Positions 27,083-37,076 are shown, counted from the first letter of the stretch. The stretch: DNA of 64,000 nt from Alcaligenes faecalis (GCF_009497775.1 NZ_CP031012.1:4057235-4121234), one strand, 5' to 3'. The notes: a model not told the origin generated them from the sequence alone. Numbers and translations are program-made.

Positions 27083-27925
27083 CTATTGATGCGCCTTATT
27101 TACAAAGCGGGCAACGTATTCGTTCACGGGCTCGTCGCGAATTTGAGCTGGAGTACCGCTTTGTTCCACCCTGCCCTCGCGCAGCACCACGATGTGTTGG
27201 CCCAGCCGCAATGCCTCATCAATATCGTGAGTAATAAAGATGATGGTTTTGTTCAGGCTGCTTTGCAGGCGCAACAGCTCATCCTGCATCTCGTAGCGAA
27301 TCAAGGGGTCCAGAGCCGAAAAGGCTTCGTCCATCAACAGAATGTCTGCATCGACGGCCAAGGCTCTGGCCAGACCCACCCGTTGCTGCATCCCGCCTGA
27401 CAATTCGTCTGGGTAGTTATCGGCATAGTCTTGTAGACCCACACGCTCCAGCCATTGCCTGGCCTGCTCCCGGGCTTGTGAACGCTTGTCGCCGCGTACC
27501 TCCAGACCAAAGGCAACGTTCTCCACCACCGTCAAATGGGGCAACAAGCCAAAGGCCTGAAAGACCATGCTGATTCCATAGCGACGGAACTGTCGCAGGC
27601 TGGCCATGTCCAGCTGCAAGATGTCCTGCCCATCCACCAGCACCTGTCCGGCACTGGGATCGATCAGGCGATTGATGTGACGCACCAAGGTAGATTTACC
27701 TGAACCGGACAAACCCATTACGCAGGAGATCTGCTGCGCAGGAAAGCAGGCATTCACACCCGCCAGACCCACAATGCAATCCGTCTGCTTCTGCACTGCC
27801 TGCTTATCAGCCCCCTGCTTTAACAGTTCCACGGCTTCACTCGCCCGGTTGCCAAAGACCTTATAGACGTCTCGCAACTCTATCTTGCAAGCTTGCTCGC
27901 CCAAGGGTGTAGGAATGGTATTCAT
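27083..27925 (-). CDS. proV: Glycine betaine/proline-type ABC transporter ATPase ProV
   Basis: 280 residues. Walker A GLSGSGKSTLVRHINRLIDP, signature LSGGMQQRVGLARAL, Walker B ILLMDEAFSALDP and FITHDIDEALRLG all match ProV/OpuAA. It lacks the C-terminal CBS pair of E. coli ProV (about 400 residues), the module linked to ionic-strength sensing, so osmotic gating may differ. It overlaps the fusion gene by four bases (ATGA). Substrate is probably a quaternary amine such as betaine or choline. Confidence 0.85.
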   Translation of the reverse strand: MNTIPTPLGEQACKIELRDVYKVFGNRASEAVELLKQGADKQAVQKQTDCIVGLAGVNACFPAQQISCVMGLSGSGKSTLVRHINRLIDPSAGQVLVDGQDILQLDMASLRQFRRYGISMVFQAFGLLPHLTVVENVAFGLEVRGDKRSQAREQARQWLERVGLQDYADNYPDELSGGMQQRVGLARALAVDADILLMDEAFSALDPLIRYEMQDELLRLQSSLNKTIIFITHDIDEALRLGQHIVVLREGRVEQSGTPAQIRDEPVNEYVARFVNKAHQ

Positions 27926-29856
27926 GCTTGCCTCCTGACCTTGCGGCGATGACGCTGGGAACGGCCAAAGGATTGAGAAATCCGGTCAATAACAATGGCC
28001 AGGATCACAATCGCCACCCCTGCCTGCAGCCCACGCCCTATATCCAATGTCTGAATGCCGGCCAACACGTCTTCACCCAAGCCCTGAGCCCCAATCATGG
28101 AGGCCACCACCACCATGGACAAGGCCATCATGGTGGTTTGATTAATGCCCGCCATGATGCTGGGCCGCGCCAAGGGCAAGGTGACCTTGGTCAGCATTTG
28201 CCAGCGCGTGACCCCATACGCCTGCGCCGCCTCCATCACATGCTTGTCTACCTGTCGCAAACCCAAACTGGTCAGGCGAATCAAGGGCGGGACAGCATAG
28301 ACAACGGTGGCTAGGACGGCGGGGACTTTACCCAGACCGAACAGCATCAGCACCGGAATCAGGTACACAAAGCTAGGCATGGTTTGCATCACATCCAGCA
28401 CGGGCGTCAGCACTTTTCTAAGCAGACGGCTTCGGGCGCTCAGAATGCCGACCGGGACACCGATCAAAACAGAGAAGACAGTTGCCACCAGCACCAGGGT
28501 GAAGGTTTGCATCAGCTTGTCCCACAGTCCCATGGCGCCTATCAAGTACAAGCCACCCATATACAGAAGGACAGGCAAAAAGCGCCGTTGTCCCCACCAG
28601 GCCAACAAGCCGGTCAAAACCAGAATCGCCCAGGCAGGCACTTGCTGCAAAACACGCTCCACCGGCAAGATGGCATGCGTCAGAATCCAGGCGCTGATCT
28701 GGCGAAAACCCGTGCCCCAATCCTGCACGGCAACCAGCAACTGACGGTTCACCCAATCTGCTGCTGACCACTCCGGGAAGAAGCGGGACTGCGCTGTGGT
28801 GACTGGTTTTGTTGCTTGCGGCTCCAAAGCAGCCTGCAAGCGATCTGCCTGAGCCACCGGCATCCACTGACGCCATTGCTCTGCGTTCTCTGTCAGGAAT
28901 TTCTGTACCTGCGTGCTGGCGTTCTGCCCGCCTTCCGTCATGCCCAAAATGATCTTGTTCATCTGCTCGGGCTCTAGCTGGATCTTTTCAAACAAAGCCA
29001 CCAGCTCAGGATAAGACTCTACGAAAGGGGTGGAAGCCGCTACGCCTATATGCGCCAGGATGAAGTCCGTCGGGCAAATCGTGCCCTTGCCAGAAACAGC
29101 AGCCTCCCAGCAGCTTTCATTGAAAGGCGCGCTGGCCAGTTTCTTGAAGGAGTACTTGGCCATCAGGCCTGCAGGCTGCCAGTAGTAAAACAGAATGGGC
29201 TCACGTCTGTCGTAGGCAGCACTGATTGCCGCATCCAGAGCCGCGCCCGTACCGGGCCGGAAGTTTTGATAGTGCTCGCCCAGACCATAGAGATCGAACA
29301 GGCGACTATTGAAGGTTTCACATACCCAACCGGAGGGGCAGTTATAAAAGCGGCCTTTATTCGGCTGCTCCGGGTCGCTGAAAACAGTGGCGTAGCGCCC
29401 TAGATCTTCCACTTTCTGTAGATCGGGAGCAGTTGGCTTGATTCCCTTGTCCGGGTCGCCGTCGACGACATAGTCCGGTACATACCAGCCCTGCTCGGCC
29501 CCGCCCTTCAAGGTATTGCCTAGTACTTGAACTTGACCGGCTTCAATGGCTTTTTCGATGATCTCGGTACGTCCTGACCAGATCTCGCCTATGACTTGAA
29601 TATCATTTTGCGCCAGCGCACTTTCCAGAGCAGCCGAGGAGCCCGGCACCCGTTCGGTCTTGCAACCGTAGGCCTTCTCCAGAATCTGCTGATACAGCTC
29701 GGTGCTGAATGCTGCGCTTTCCCAGCTCAGGTCGGCCAACCGTATGGGTTTGTCATCTGCACAGGCTTGCGCTGCTGCGCTGCTTCCCCACAGACATAGC
29801 CAGAGTGCCAGGAAATACCACAGGGCCAGGAACGGCTTGCGTCTCCGATTTATCAT
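27922..29856 (-). CDS. Fused substrate-binding protein-permease of a betaine-type ABC transporter (ProX-ProW)
   Basis: A 644-residue fusion. Residues 1-30 are a signal sequence or first membrane anchor. An OpuAC/ProX-type binding domain spans about 35-325, with Trp/Tyr-rich segments such as ILFYYWQPAGLM. A linker and a multi-span ProW-type permease (about 390-630) follow, containing MQTMPSFVYLIPVLMLFG and an EAA-like loop AAQAYGVTRWQMLTKVTLP. In Gram-positive OpuABC the binding domain is at the C-terminus; here it is at the N-terminus. The SD GGAGGACAAG before ATG is strong. With ProV this forms a complete importer. Confidence 0.85.
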   Translation of the reverse strand: MINRRRKPFLALWYFLALWLCLWGSSAAAQACADDKPIRLADLSWESAAFSTELYQQILEKAYGCKTERVPGSSAALESALAQNDIQVIGEIWSGRTEIIEKAIEAGQVQVLGNTLKGGAEQGWYVPDYVVDGDPDKGIKPTAPDLQKVEDLGRYATVFSDPEQPNKGRFYNCPSGWVCETFNSRLFDLYGLGEHYQNFRPGTGAALDAAISAAYDRREPILFYYWQPAGLMAKYSFKKLASAPFNESCWEAAVSGKGTICPTDFILAHIGVAASTPFVESYPELVALFEKIQLEPEQMNKIILGMTEGGQNASTQVQKFLTENAEQWRQWMPVAQADRLQAALEPQATKPVTTAQSRFFPEWSAADWVNRQLLVAVQDWGTGFRQISAWILTHAILPVERVLQQVPAWAILVLTGLLAWWGQRRFLPVLLYMGGLYLIGAMGLWDKLMQTFTLVLVATVFSVLIGVPVGILSARSRLLRKVLTPVLDVMQTMPSFVYLIPVLMLFGLGKVPAVLATVVYAVPPLIRLTSLGLRQVDKHVMEAAQAYGVTRWQMLTKVTLPLARPSIMAGINQTTMMALSMVVVASMIGAQGLGEDVLAGIQTLDIGRGLQAGVAIVILAIVIDRISQSFGRSQRHRRKVRRQA

Positions 29857-29938
29857 TCTTGTCCTCCTTCACCTTGCCCATCGTCGCATTTGTTTCCGGG
29901 TCAAAGTGTGTCCGGTCGTAAAAAACAAACCCGCAGAC

Positions 29939-29970
29939 GAAAAAAAACGCCATGCAGTTGCATGGCGTTT
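29939..29970 (-). terminator. Rho-independent terminator after rpsJ
   Basis: Arms AAACGCCATGC (29945-29955) and GCATGGCGTTT (29960-29970) with a four-base loop. The A-run at 29939-29947 becomes a T-run on the minus strand. It closes the str-type operon 31 bases after the rpsJ stop and insulates it from the betaine transporter. Confidence 0.88.
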
Positions 29971-30001
29971 CTTTCGATGAAGCTCGAACAGCTAGGCAGA
30001 A

Positions 30002-30313
30002 TTACTGCAGAGCGATTTCGACGTCAACACCGGCTGGCAAATCCAGACGCATCAGAGCGTCGACGGTCTTGTCGGTAGGATCGACAATGTCCATCAAGCG
30101 CTGGTGGGTACGCATTTCAAACTGATCGCGCGATGTCTTGTTGACGTGCGGCGAACGCAGAATGTCGTAGCGACGGATACGTGTTGGCAGTGGTACTGGA
30201 CCACGAACAACAGCGCCGGTGCGCTTGGCGGTTTCTACGATCTCAGCAGCAGACTGATCGATCAACTTGTAATCGTAAGCCTTCAGACGGATGCGGATTT
30301 TCTGGTTTTTCAT
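30002..30313 (-). CDS. rpsJ: 30S ribosomal protein S10 / NusE
   Basis: 103 residues, [20 protein letters not shown] to the end, the standard S10 length. S10 is also NusE, which links the ribosome to NusG and RNA polymerase; nusG lies at 52384-52917. It is the last gene of the str operon and ends at a terminator. It is separated from rplC, its usual neighbour, by about 3.2 kb. Confidence 0.98.
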   Translation of the reverse strand: MKNQKIRIRLKAYDYKLIDQSAAEIVETAKRTGAVVRGPVPLPTRIRRYDILRSPHVNKTSRDQFEMRTHQRLMDIVDPTDKTVDALMRLDLPAGVDVEIALQ

Positions 30314-30459
30314 GGGTAATCCTAAAGAACGATATAAGTGGGGGCTTTTTGACTGGGCTTATCAATTGCTCGAAGAAACTCTGACTAAAAAGCACCCCTT
30401 TTGGGGGTAGCAAAGACGCGGCGGGAAGGTTTACACCTTCACACCGCGATCAAGGCTTA

Positions 30460-31650
30460 TTACTTGATGATTTTTGCAACCACGCCAGCGCCAACGGTAC
30501 GGCCGCCTTCGCGAATAGCGAAGCGCAGACCTTCTTCCATGGCGATAGGAGCGATCAGGGACACTTTCATCGAAATGTTGTCGCCTGGCAGAACCATTTC
30601 CTTGTCTTCTGGCAGCTCGATCGTGCCGGTCACGTCAGTTGTACGGAAGTAGAACTGAGGACGGTAGCCCTTGAAGAAAGGAGTGTGACGACCACCTTCT
30701 TCTTTGGACAGAATGTACACTTCGGCGTCGAAGTCAGTGTGTGGCTTGATCGAACCAGGTTTGGCCAGAACTTGACCACGTTCCACGTCTTCACGCTTGG
30801 TACCACGCAGCAGCAGACCGACGTTATCGCCAGCTTCGCCTTGGTCCAGCAGTTTGCGGAACATTTCAACGCCGGTACAAATGGTCTTGACCGTGTCTTT
30901 GATACCCACGATTTCGATTTCTTCGCCGACTTTGATGATGCCGCGCTCAATACGACCGGTCACAACCGTACCACGGCCGGAGATCGAGAACACGTCTTCA
31001 ACAGGCATCAGGAACGTACCGTCAACAGCACGCTCAGGCGTAGGAATGTAGTTGTCCAGCGCTTCGGCCAGAGCCAGAACGGCTTGGCTGCCCAGTGGGC
31101 CTTCGTCGCCTTCCAGAGCCAGTTTGGCCGAACCCTTGATGATCGGGGTGTCGTCGCCAGGGAAGTCGTACTTGGACAACAGCTCGCGAACTTCCATTTC
31201 AACCAGTTCGATCAGCTCTTCGTCATCGACCATGTCGGCCTTGTTCAGGAACACGATGATGTAAGGAACGCCAACCTGACGGCTCAGCAGGATGTGCTCG
31301 CGAGTCTGGGGCATTGGGCCGTCAGCGGCCGAGCAAACCAAGATAGCGCCGTCCATCTGGGCAGCACCAGTAATCATGTTCTTGACGTAGTCAGCGTGGC
31401 CGGGGCAGTCAACGTGAGCGTAGTGACGGTTAGGCGTTTCGTACTCAACGTGCGACGTGCTGATGGTGATACCACGTGCTTTTTCTTCAGGGGCGTTGTC
31501 GATCTGCGAGTAATCGCGTGCTTCGCCGCCGTATGCCTTGGACAGAACCGTGCAGATTGCAGCGGTCAGAGTGGTTTTACCGTGGTCAACGTGACCGATA
31601 GTACCGACGTTGACGTGCGGTTTAGTCCGTTCAAACTTACCTTTTGCCAT
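30460..31650 (-). CDS. tuf: Elongation factor Tu, copy in the str operon
   Basis: A 396-residue GTPase that delivers aminoacyl-tRNA. G1 [11 protein letters not shown]2 RGITI, G3 [11 protein letters not shown] and G4 NKADMVDD are intact. The protein matches the second copy at 53524-54714 except for Ile against Leu at residue 395, and the DNA is nearly the same over almost the whole gene, which points to gene conversion. It lies between fusA and rpsJ. In 30314-30459, before rpsJ, a short CACCCCTTTTGGGGG hairpin is seen. Confidence 0.98.
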   Translation of the reverse strand: MAKGKFERTKPHVNVGTIGHVDHGKTTLTAAICTVLSKAYGGEARDYSQIDNAPEEKARGITISTSHVEYETPNRHYAHVDCPGHADYVKNMITGAAQMDGAILVCSAADGPMPQTREHILLSRQVGVPYIIVFLNKADMVDDEELIELVEMEVRELLSKYDFPGDDTPIIKGSAKLALEGDEGPLGSQAVLALAEALDNYIPTPERAVDGTFLMPVEDVFSISGRGTVVTGRIERGIIKVGEEIEIVGIKDTVKTICTGVEMFRKLLDQGEAGDNVGLLLRGTKREDVERGQVLAKPGSIKPHTDFDAEVYILSKEEGGRHTPFFKGYRPQFYFRTTDVTGTIELPEDKEMVLPGDNISMKVSLIAPIAMEEGLRFAIREGGRTVGAGVVAKIIK

Positions 31651-31696
31651 GATTTATCCCAATTATGTTTTACAGGAAAACAAAAAAATTGTTGAG

Positions 31697-31718
31697 CAGC
31701 CCGCCATAGGGCGGGCTG
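31697..31718. repeat. Strong hairpin between fusA and tuf
   Basis: CAGCCCGCC-ATA-GGGCGGGCTG forms a stable stem in the 77-base gap between fusA and tuf. On the minus strand it is followed after about ten bases by a run of seven T, so it may be a partial terminator or an RNA-processing/stabilising stem. Confidence 0.5.
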
Positions 31719-31727
31719 ATATTGCTA

Positions 31728-33830
31728 TTACTTACCGCGAGCGCTGATCACTTCGTCAGCCACGTTCTTTGGAGCTTCAGCATATTGCTTGAATTCCATC
31801 GTGTACGTAGCGCGACCTTGTGTTTGCGAACGCAGGCTGGTCGAGTAACCGAACATCTCGGCCAGAGGAACCTCGGCCTTGATGACCTTGCCACCACCAA
31901 CCATATCGTCCATACCCTGAACCATACCGCGACGGGAGGACAAGTCACCCATCACTGTACCGGCGTATTCCTCAGGGGTTTCAACTTCTACAGCCATGGT
32001 CGGCTCCAGCAGAACTGGGGCAGCCTTGCGCATACCATCCTTGAAGGCCATCGAAGCGGCCATACGGAAGGCGTTTTCGTTCGAGTCCACATCGTGGTAC
32101 GAACCGAAGAACAGCGTAGCTTTGACGTCCACCACTGGGTAACCAGCGACCACACCTGCGTGCAGGGTTTCGCGAATACCTTTTTCAACAGCAGGAATGA
32201 ATTCGCGAGGAACCACACCGCCCTTGATGGCGTCAACGAACTCAAAGCCGCCGCCTGCTTCCAGGGGCTCAAGCTTGAGGACAACGTGACCGTACTGACC
32301 ACGACCACCGGACTGTTTGACGAATTTACCTTCAATTTCGTCGCAAGTCTTGCGGATGGTTTCGCGGTAAGCCACTTGTGGTTTACCCACGTTGGCTTCC
32401 ACGCCGAATTCACGGCGCATGCGGTCTACCAGAACTTCCAGGTGCAGCTCGCCCATACCGGAAATAATGGTTTGGCCGGACTCTTCGTCGCTGCTGACGC
32501 GGAAAGAAGGATCTTCCTGAGCCAGACGGGACAAGGCCACGCCCATTTTTTCCTGGTCGGACTTGGTTTTTGGTTCCACAGCCTGCGAAATCACGGGCTC
32601 CGGGAACTCCATGCGTTCCAGAATGATGTGCTGACCAGCGTCACACAGGGTTTCACCTGTGGTCACGTCTTTCAGACCCACCACGGAAGCGATGTCACCA
32701 GCAACCAGTTCTTTCAGTTCGGCACGGTTGTTTGCGTGCATCTGCAAGATACGGCCGATACGCTCTTTTTTGCCCTTGATAGGGTTGTAGACCGTGTCGC
32801 CCGAACGCAGAACGCCCGAGTAAACGCGCACGAAAGTCAATTGACCAACAAAGGGGTCAGTCATCAGCTTGAACGCCAGAGCGGACATAGGCTCTTCGTC
32901 GTTGGCTTTACGATGAATGACTTCACCGTCATCGTCCGTACCTTCAACAGGTGGAATATCCACTGGCGATGGCAGGTAGTCGATCACGGCGTCCAGCATG
33001 CGCTGTACACCCTTGTTCTTGAACGCGGTACCGCACAGCATTGGCTGAATTTCGCAGGCAATGGTACGTGTACGCAGACCCAGGTTGATTTCCTCTTCGG
33101 AGAGGTCACCGTTTTCCAGGTACTTGTTCATCAGGTCTTCGCTGGCTTCAGCAGCCGACTCGACCATTTTTTCGCGCCATTCCTCGGCCGAAGCTTGCAG
33201 CTCGGCAGGAATGTCGGTGTATTCAAATTTCACGCCGTTGCTGGCTTGATCCCAGATGATTGCTTTCATCTTGATCAGGTCAACCACGCCTTGGAACTCT
33301 TCTTCAGCGCCGATCGGGATAACGACAGGCACGGGGTGGGCTTTCAGACGCAGCTTGAGCTGGTCGTAAACCTTGAAGAAGTTAGCGCCAGTACGGTCCA
33401 TCTTGTTGATGAAGGCCAGACGAGGCACACCGTATTTGTTGGCTTGACGCCATACGGTTTCCGACTGAGGCTGAACACCACCCACAGCGCAGTACACCAT
33501 GCAAGCGCCGTCCAGCACGCGCATGGAACGCTCAACTTCAATAGTGAAGTCAACGTGACCGGGGGTATCAATGATGTTGATACGGTGTTCTGGGTAATTG
33601 CCCGCCATACCACGCCAGAAAGCAGTGGTAGCAGCCGAGGTAATGGTGATCCCGCGCTCTTGCTCTTGCTCCATCCAGTCCATGGTGGCCGAACCTTCGT
33701 GGGTTTCGCCCAGCTTGTGGTTCACACCGGTGTAGAACAGGATGCGCTCGGTAGTGGTCGTTTTCCCGGCGTCGATGTGAGCCGAGATACCGATATTGCG
33801 GTAGCGCTGAATGGGGGTTTTGCGGGCCAT
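31728..33830 (-). CDS. fusA: Elongation factor G
   Basis: A 700-residue translocation GTPase. G1 [24 protein letters not shown] and [10 protein letters not shown] are all intact, and the five-domain length is usual. It lies 17 bases after rpsG in the rpsL-rpsG-fusA-tuf-rpsJ operon. The strong codon bias leaves long open frames on the opposite strand, which I do not regard as genes. Confidence 0.98.
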   Translation of the reverse strand: MARKTPIQRYRNIGISAHIDAGKTTTTERILFYTGVNHKLGETHEGSATMDWMEQEQERGITITSAATTAFWRGMAGNYPEHRINIIDTPGHVDFTIEVERSMRVLDGACMVYCAVGGVQPQSETVWRQANKYGVPRLAFINKMDRTGANFFKVYDQLKLRLKAHPVPVVIPIGAEEEFQGVVDLIKMKAIIWDQASNGVKFEYTDIPAELQASAEEWREKMVESAAEASEDLMNKYLENGDLSEEEINLGLRTRTIACEIQPMLCGTAFKNKGVQRMLDAVIDYLPSPVDIPPVEGTDDDGEVIHRKANDEEPMSALAFKLMTDPFVGQLTFVRVYSGVLRSGDTVYNPIKGKKERIGRILQMHANNRAELKELVAGDIASVVGLKDVTTGETLCDAGQHIILERMEFPEPVISQAVEPKTKSDQEKMGVALSRLAQEDPSFRVSSDEESGQTIISGMGELHLEVLVDRMRREFGVEANVGKPQVAYRETIRKTCDEIEGKFVKQSGGRGQYGHVVLKLEPLEAGGGFEFVDAIKGGVVPREFIPAVEKGIRETLHAGVVAGYPVVDVKATLFFGSYHDVDSNENAFRMAASMAFKDGMRKAAPVLLEPTMAVEVETPEEYAGTVMGDLSSRRGMVQGMDDMVGGGKVIKAEVPLAEMFGYSTSLRSQTQGRATYTMEFKQYAEAPKNVADEVISARGK

Positions 33831-33847
33831 GGTTATATGTCCTCAGA

Positions 33848-34318
33848 TTACCAACGGAAATGGCTGAATGCTTTGTTAGCATCGGCCATCTTGTGCGTGT
33901 CTTCACGCTTTTTCATTGCACCGCCACGGCCTTCAGCCGCATCGGACAATTCGCCGGCCAGGCGCAAGTCCATCGATTTTTCACCGCGCTTTTTAGCGGC
34001 TTCGCGCATCCAGCGCATGGCCAGAGCCAGACGACGGACAGGGCGCACTTCGACAGGAACCTGGTAGTTAGCACCACCAACACGGCGGCTCTTAACTTCA
34101 ACAACAGGTTTTACATTATTGATGGCAGCATTAAACACTTCGAGCGGATCTTTGCCGGTTTTCTGCGCAATTTGTTCCAGCGCGCCATAAACAATACGTT
34201 CGGCAACAGCTTTCTTGCCGGACAGCATGACCACGTTCATGAATTTGGCCAGCTCAACGCTGCCAAATTTTGGGTCAGGTAGGATTTCACGTTTGGGTAC
34301 TTCGCGACGGCGAGGCAT
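33848..34318 (-). CDS. rpsG: 30S ribosomal protein S7
   Basis: 156 residues starting [21 protein letters not shown]7 nucleates the small-subunit head and in E. coli represses the str operon. It is 140 bases from rpsL, a gap long enough for a regulatory RNA structure, although I could not define one. Confidence 0.98.
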   Translation of the reverse strand: MPRRREVPKREILPDPKFGSVELAKFMNVVMLSGKKAVAERIVYGALEQIAQKTGKDPLEVFNAAINNVKPVVEVKSRRVGGANYQVPVEVRPVRRLALAMRWMREAAKKRGEKSMDLRLAGELSDAAEGRGGAMKKREDTHKMADANKAFSHFRW

Positions 34319-34458
34319 TTTAAATTTCCTTGTGACTATTCAGTTGAACCGCTTTTCGCGGTCTCGGCCATTCATGACAAATGACCACTTACCTACCATG
34401 GCGCAACGGCCACGGTTGCACGGATCCAGATCAGTGAACTGATCGATGGATACATGGA

Positions 34459-34830
34459 TTACTTGGGACGCTTGGCGCCGTATTTGGAGCGGGACTGTTT
34501 ACGGTCCTTGACGCCTTGCAGGTCAAGTGCACCGCGAACGATGTGGTAACGAACACCAGGCAAATCCTTGACACGACCACCGCGGACGAGAACGACCGAG
34601 TGCTCTTGCAGGTTGTGGCCTTCACCACCGATGTAAGAAATGACTTCGAAGCCGTTGGTCAGACGCACTTTGGCGACTTTACGCAGAGCGGAGTTAGGCT
34701 TCTTGGGGGTCGTGGTGTATACACGGGTGCAAACACCGCGGCGCTGTGGGCAGTTCTCGAGCGCTGGGCTCTTGCTGCTAACGCGGCTGACTTCGCGCGG
34801 TTTACGCACGAGCTGGCTAATGGTTGGCAT
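34459..34830 (-). CDS. rpsL: 30S ribosomal protein S12
   Basis: 123 residues from the ATG at 34830, which begins [15 protein letters not shown] as in relatives; upstream codons do not look like S12. [17 protein letters not shown] and [12 protein letters not shown] keep the lysines whose change gives streptomycin resistance, so the protein has a wild-type form. It ends in RPK, one residue shorter than E. coli. It is the first gene of the str operon and has a long leader of about 260 bases. Confidence 0.97.
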   Translation of the reverse strand: MPTISQLVRKPREVSRVSSKSPALENCPQRRGVCTRVYTTTPKKPNSALRKVAKVRLTNGFEVISYIGGEGHNLQEHSVVLVRGGRVKDLPGVRYHIVRGALDLQGVKDRKQSRSKYGAKRPK

Positions 34831-34837
34831 GACCTTT

Positions 34838-34875
34838 ACGTATCCTATAACGTACTTTACGTACTGGTTGACGTA
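34838..34875. repeat. Four ACGTA repeats in front of rpsL
   Basis: ACGTA occurs at 34838, 34850, 34859 and 34871, with steps of 12, 9 and 12 bases, directly before the rpsL start. The motif extends to TACGTA in two cases. It could be a protein-binding array or a structured 5' UTR; it is not obviously a ribosome site. Confidence 0.45.
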
Positions 34876-35008
34876 TGTGTTTTGAAAAACGCCGTCCAGT
34901 TGGCGGGTTTTGAAACCCTGTACCGGAAGCGGCATTGCGCAATACCACTCCCCATAAAACACGAAAAAGAGCGGTCTTGCACATGGCTTGGGCTTGATTT
35001 CAGGCACT

Positions 35009-35043
35009 AAAAAAATGCCCGCAGCCCTGAAAATCCGGGCTGC
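35009..35043 (-). terminator. Terminator-like hairpin inside the rpsL leader
   Basis: On the minus strand GCAGCCC and GGGCTGC (35037-35043 and 35021-35027) form a stem, followed by GGGCA and seven T (35015-35009). It lies between the proposed promoter at 35096-35125 and rpsL, so it could act as an attenuator or end a short leader RNA. Confidence 0.65.
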
Positions 35044-35095
35044 TATCAAATTACTGCAAGGTGTACCGGCAAAGGATCCTTAAAGTAAGCTCTAA

Positions 35096-35125
35096 AATTT
35101 ACCACAGTAAACCCTTATAGGTCAA
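35096..35125 (-). promoter_or_regulatory. Probable sigma-70 promoter of the str operon
   Basis: On the minus strand TTGACC (35120-35125) and TAAATT (35096-35101) are separated by 18 bases. Transcription would start near 35089, about 260 bases before rpsL and about 45 bases before the leader hairpin. Confidence 0.55.
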
Positions 35126-35250
35126 CGATTTGGGCACCGATCCAGCAGTTTCCCGTTGTCACGGCACACGCATGGAAGCACTTGGTCACTCGCTATCTAC
35201 ATATCGTTATACTGCAGGGCTATTGCACTTCTGCGACAAGGACAATACCC

Positions 35251-35955
35251 ATGATCATCGCTTCCCTGGAAGACGACCTCGTCCAGGCTGAACTGATTGC
35301 CCGGATCTTGACCGAGGCTGGCTATGAATGTCGCTCCTTTCATCAAGGAAAGGACCTGCTGGCCGCGCTGGCCAAGCCACATAATTTCGGTTTATTGCTA
35401 CTGGACTGGGAACTGCCGGATGTCAGCGGCCTGGATGTGTTGCGTTGGGTTCGCACCACACTGGGTCATGCCCTGCCCGTCATATTCCTGACCAGCCGTA
35501 CCCAGGAAGAGGATCTGGTCACGGGTTTGCAGGCCGGAGCCGACGACTATATTAATAAGCCCGTACGCAAGGGAGAACTGGTTGCGCGCGTCAACGCCGC
35601 TGTCCGGCGTATGGATCTGAGCACCTCGGCCACTCAGGACAGCCGATTTTCATTTGCCGGCTACGACATCTTCCCTGAACAAGGCCATATTGTGCTGGAC
35701 GGGGAAACCGTCACCCTGGCGCCCAAAGAATTTGAACTGGCCCTTTTGCTGTTTCGCAATCCCGGCCGCCTGTTCTCGCGTGATGTTTTAAGCTCCGCGG
35801 TCTGGAACCGGGAAATTCCTGCCACCTCCCGTACGCTGGACACTCACCTGTCCAACATACGCCGTAAACTCCAGTTGCGACCCGAAAACGGGGTGCGCCT
35901 GACGGCGTCCTACGCTCTGGGCTATCGCCTTGAACTTTTGACCGACCCTAGCTAG
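35251..35955 (+). CDS. OmpR-family response regulator
   Basis: 234 residues from the ATG at 35251, preceded by AAGGA eight bases upstream. The receiver domain has the acidic pair in LEDD and the phospho-acceptor Asp52 in LLLDWELPDVSG. The conserved Thr/Ser is in FLTSRT and the Lys in YINKPVRKGEL. The C-terminal winged helix (about 135-230) has LAPKEFELALLLFRNPGRLF and RTLDTHLSNIRRKL. It heads a compact + strand unit with the FecR/LysM gene (ten bases away) and the histidine kinase. A TATACT -10 at 35208 may belong to it. Cognate partner assignment is from gene order. Confidence 0.92.
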   Translation: MIIASLEDDLVQAELIARILTEAGYECRSFHQGKDLLAALAKPHNFGLLLLDWELPDVSGLDVLRWVRTTLGHALPVIFLTSRTQEEDLVTGLQAGADDYINKPVRKGELVARVNAAVRRMDLSTSATQDSRFSFAGYDIFPEQGHIVLDGETVTLAPKEFELALLLFRNPGRLFSRDVLSSAVWNREIPATSRTLDTHLSNIRRKLQLRPENGVRLTASYALGYRLELLTDPS

Positions 35956-35965
35956 CTGACTTTCT

Positions 35966-37057
35966 ATGATTACTTTGCGTATCGCCGCGCCCCTTGTTTG
36001 CGGCCTGATTTGGGGCGGCGTCGTGTCAGCCCAACCCTCCGGCGCCCGTGGCGAGAACTTTGTCTACAAAGTGCTGGCCGGCGACACCTTGCTGGGCATT
36101 TCCCAGACCTACACCCGCCAGGACCGCAACTGGTCCGAAATCCAGCGTTTGAATGCGGTGGCTGACCCTTATCGCCTGCCTATTGGCAAAGAGCTGCACA
36201 TTCCGTTTCGCATGATTCCGGAAGTGGCCGCCCCCGCCCGCATTACGCACCAAACCGGCCAGATCCAGGTGAACGGTCAGCCTCTGGGCGCAGGTACAAC
36301 ACATTTGCAGGAAGGCGACCTGATACACACGGGCAGCAATGGCTACCTGACACTGGAACTGCAAGACGGCAGCCAGCTGAGCGTCCCCGCCCAGGCCTCC
36401 TTGAGCGTGACCCGCATGCGTGCCTTTGAAGGCACTGGTCTGACCGACTCGATCATCGCTCTGGATGATGGCGACGTGGAATCGCGCGTTTCCCCGGAAA
36501 AAACCGGCGTAGGCCGCTTTGAAGTTCGCACCCCCGTCAGCATTACCGGCGTGCGTGGGACCGAATTGCGTGTGCGTACACAACAAGGCATGGCTCACAG
36601 CGAAGTGCTGGAAGGTCGCGCAGAACTGGGAACCCAGCAACGCAGCACCCCCACGGCCCTGAAGCAGAATCAAGGGGCTGCGGTGGGCACGGACGGCAAT
36701 ATCATGGCGCTGGAGCCTTTGTTGCCCGCTCCGCAGATTTCCACGCCCGAGCGTCGCGGTGGTCAATGGAACAGCACGATTCAGGCAGTACCCGGTGCCC
36801 AGGCCTATCTGGTCCAGACCTCCACCGACCCGCAAGGTGCCAAGCTGCTGTCGCGCGACATTACGACAGATACGGACATTCAGTTCGGTGCCTCGCGCCC
36901 CGGCACTTACTACGTCACCGTACGTGCCATTGACCGTCACGGTCTGATGGGCCCGGACACGATCGAAAGCTTCGAAGGCGCAGCCAGCCTGACCAGCTCG
37001 GATGGCCAAGCCGTGGTCAGCAATTTTGGCGACCCGATCCTGCTGTCTCAGTTCTAA
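35966..37057 (+). CDS. Periplasmic LysM and FecR-domain protein
   Basis: A 363-residue exported protein. A signal peptide ends near GVVSAQP. A LysM peptidoglycan-binding module (about 32-76, YKVLAGDTLLGISQTY and LPIGKELHIP) is followed by a FecR-like beta domain (about 95-215, GDLIHTGSNGYLTLELQDGS, RTPVSITGVRGTELRV). A fibronectin-like C-terminal part contains RPGTYYVTVRAIDRHG. No FecI-type sigma factor or TonB receptor is near, so this is not a classic Fec system. Position between a response regulator and a CHASE2 kinase suggests that it feeds an envelope signal to the kinase; this is inference. Confidence 0.85.
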   Translation: MITLRIAAPLVCGLIWGGVVSAQPSGARGENFVYKVLAGDTLLGISQTYTRQDRNWSEIQRLNAVADPYRLPIGKELHIPFRMIPEVAAPARITHQTGQIQVNGQPLGAGTTHLQEGDLIHTGSNGYLTLELQDGSQLSVPAQASLSVTRMRAFEGTGLTDSIIALDDGDVESRVSPEKTGVGRFEVRTPVSITGVRGTELRVRTQQGMAHSEVLEGRAELGTQQRSTPTALKQNQGAAVGTDGNIMALEPLLPAPQISTPERRGGQWNSTIQAVPGAQAYLVQTSTDPQGAKLLSRDITTDTDIQFGASRPGTYYVTVRAIDRHGLMGPDTIESFEGAASLTSSDGQAVVSNFGDPILLSQF

Positions 37058-37076
37058 AACCTGAACGGCGTACGGC

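Noticed and set aside
30395..30425. A possible third copy of the REP-like repeat near tuf
   Set aside because: Only the CCCC...GGGG hairpin and a few following bases resemble the units at 739 and 831; the match is too weak.
31722..34067. A + strand frame of about 780 codons opposite fusA and the end of rpsG
   Set aside because: It spans two real genes on the other strand and has low-complexity His/Gln/Val-rich content typical of antisense shadows.
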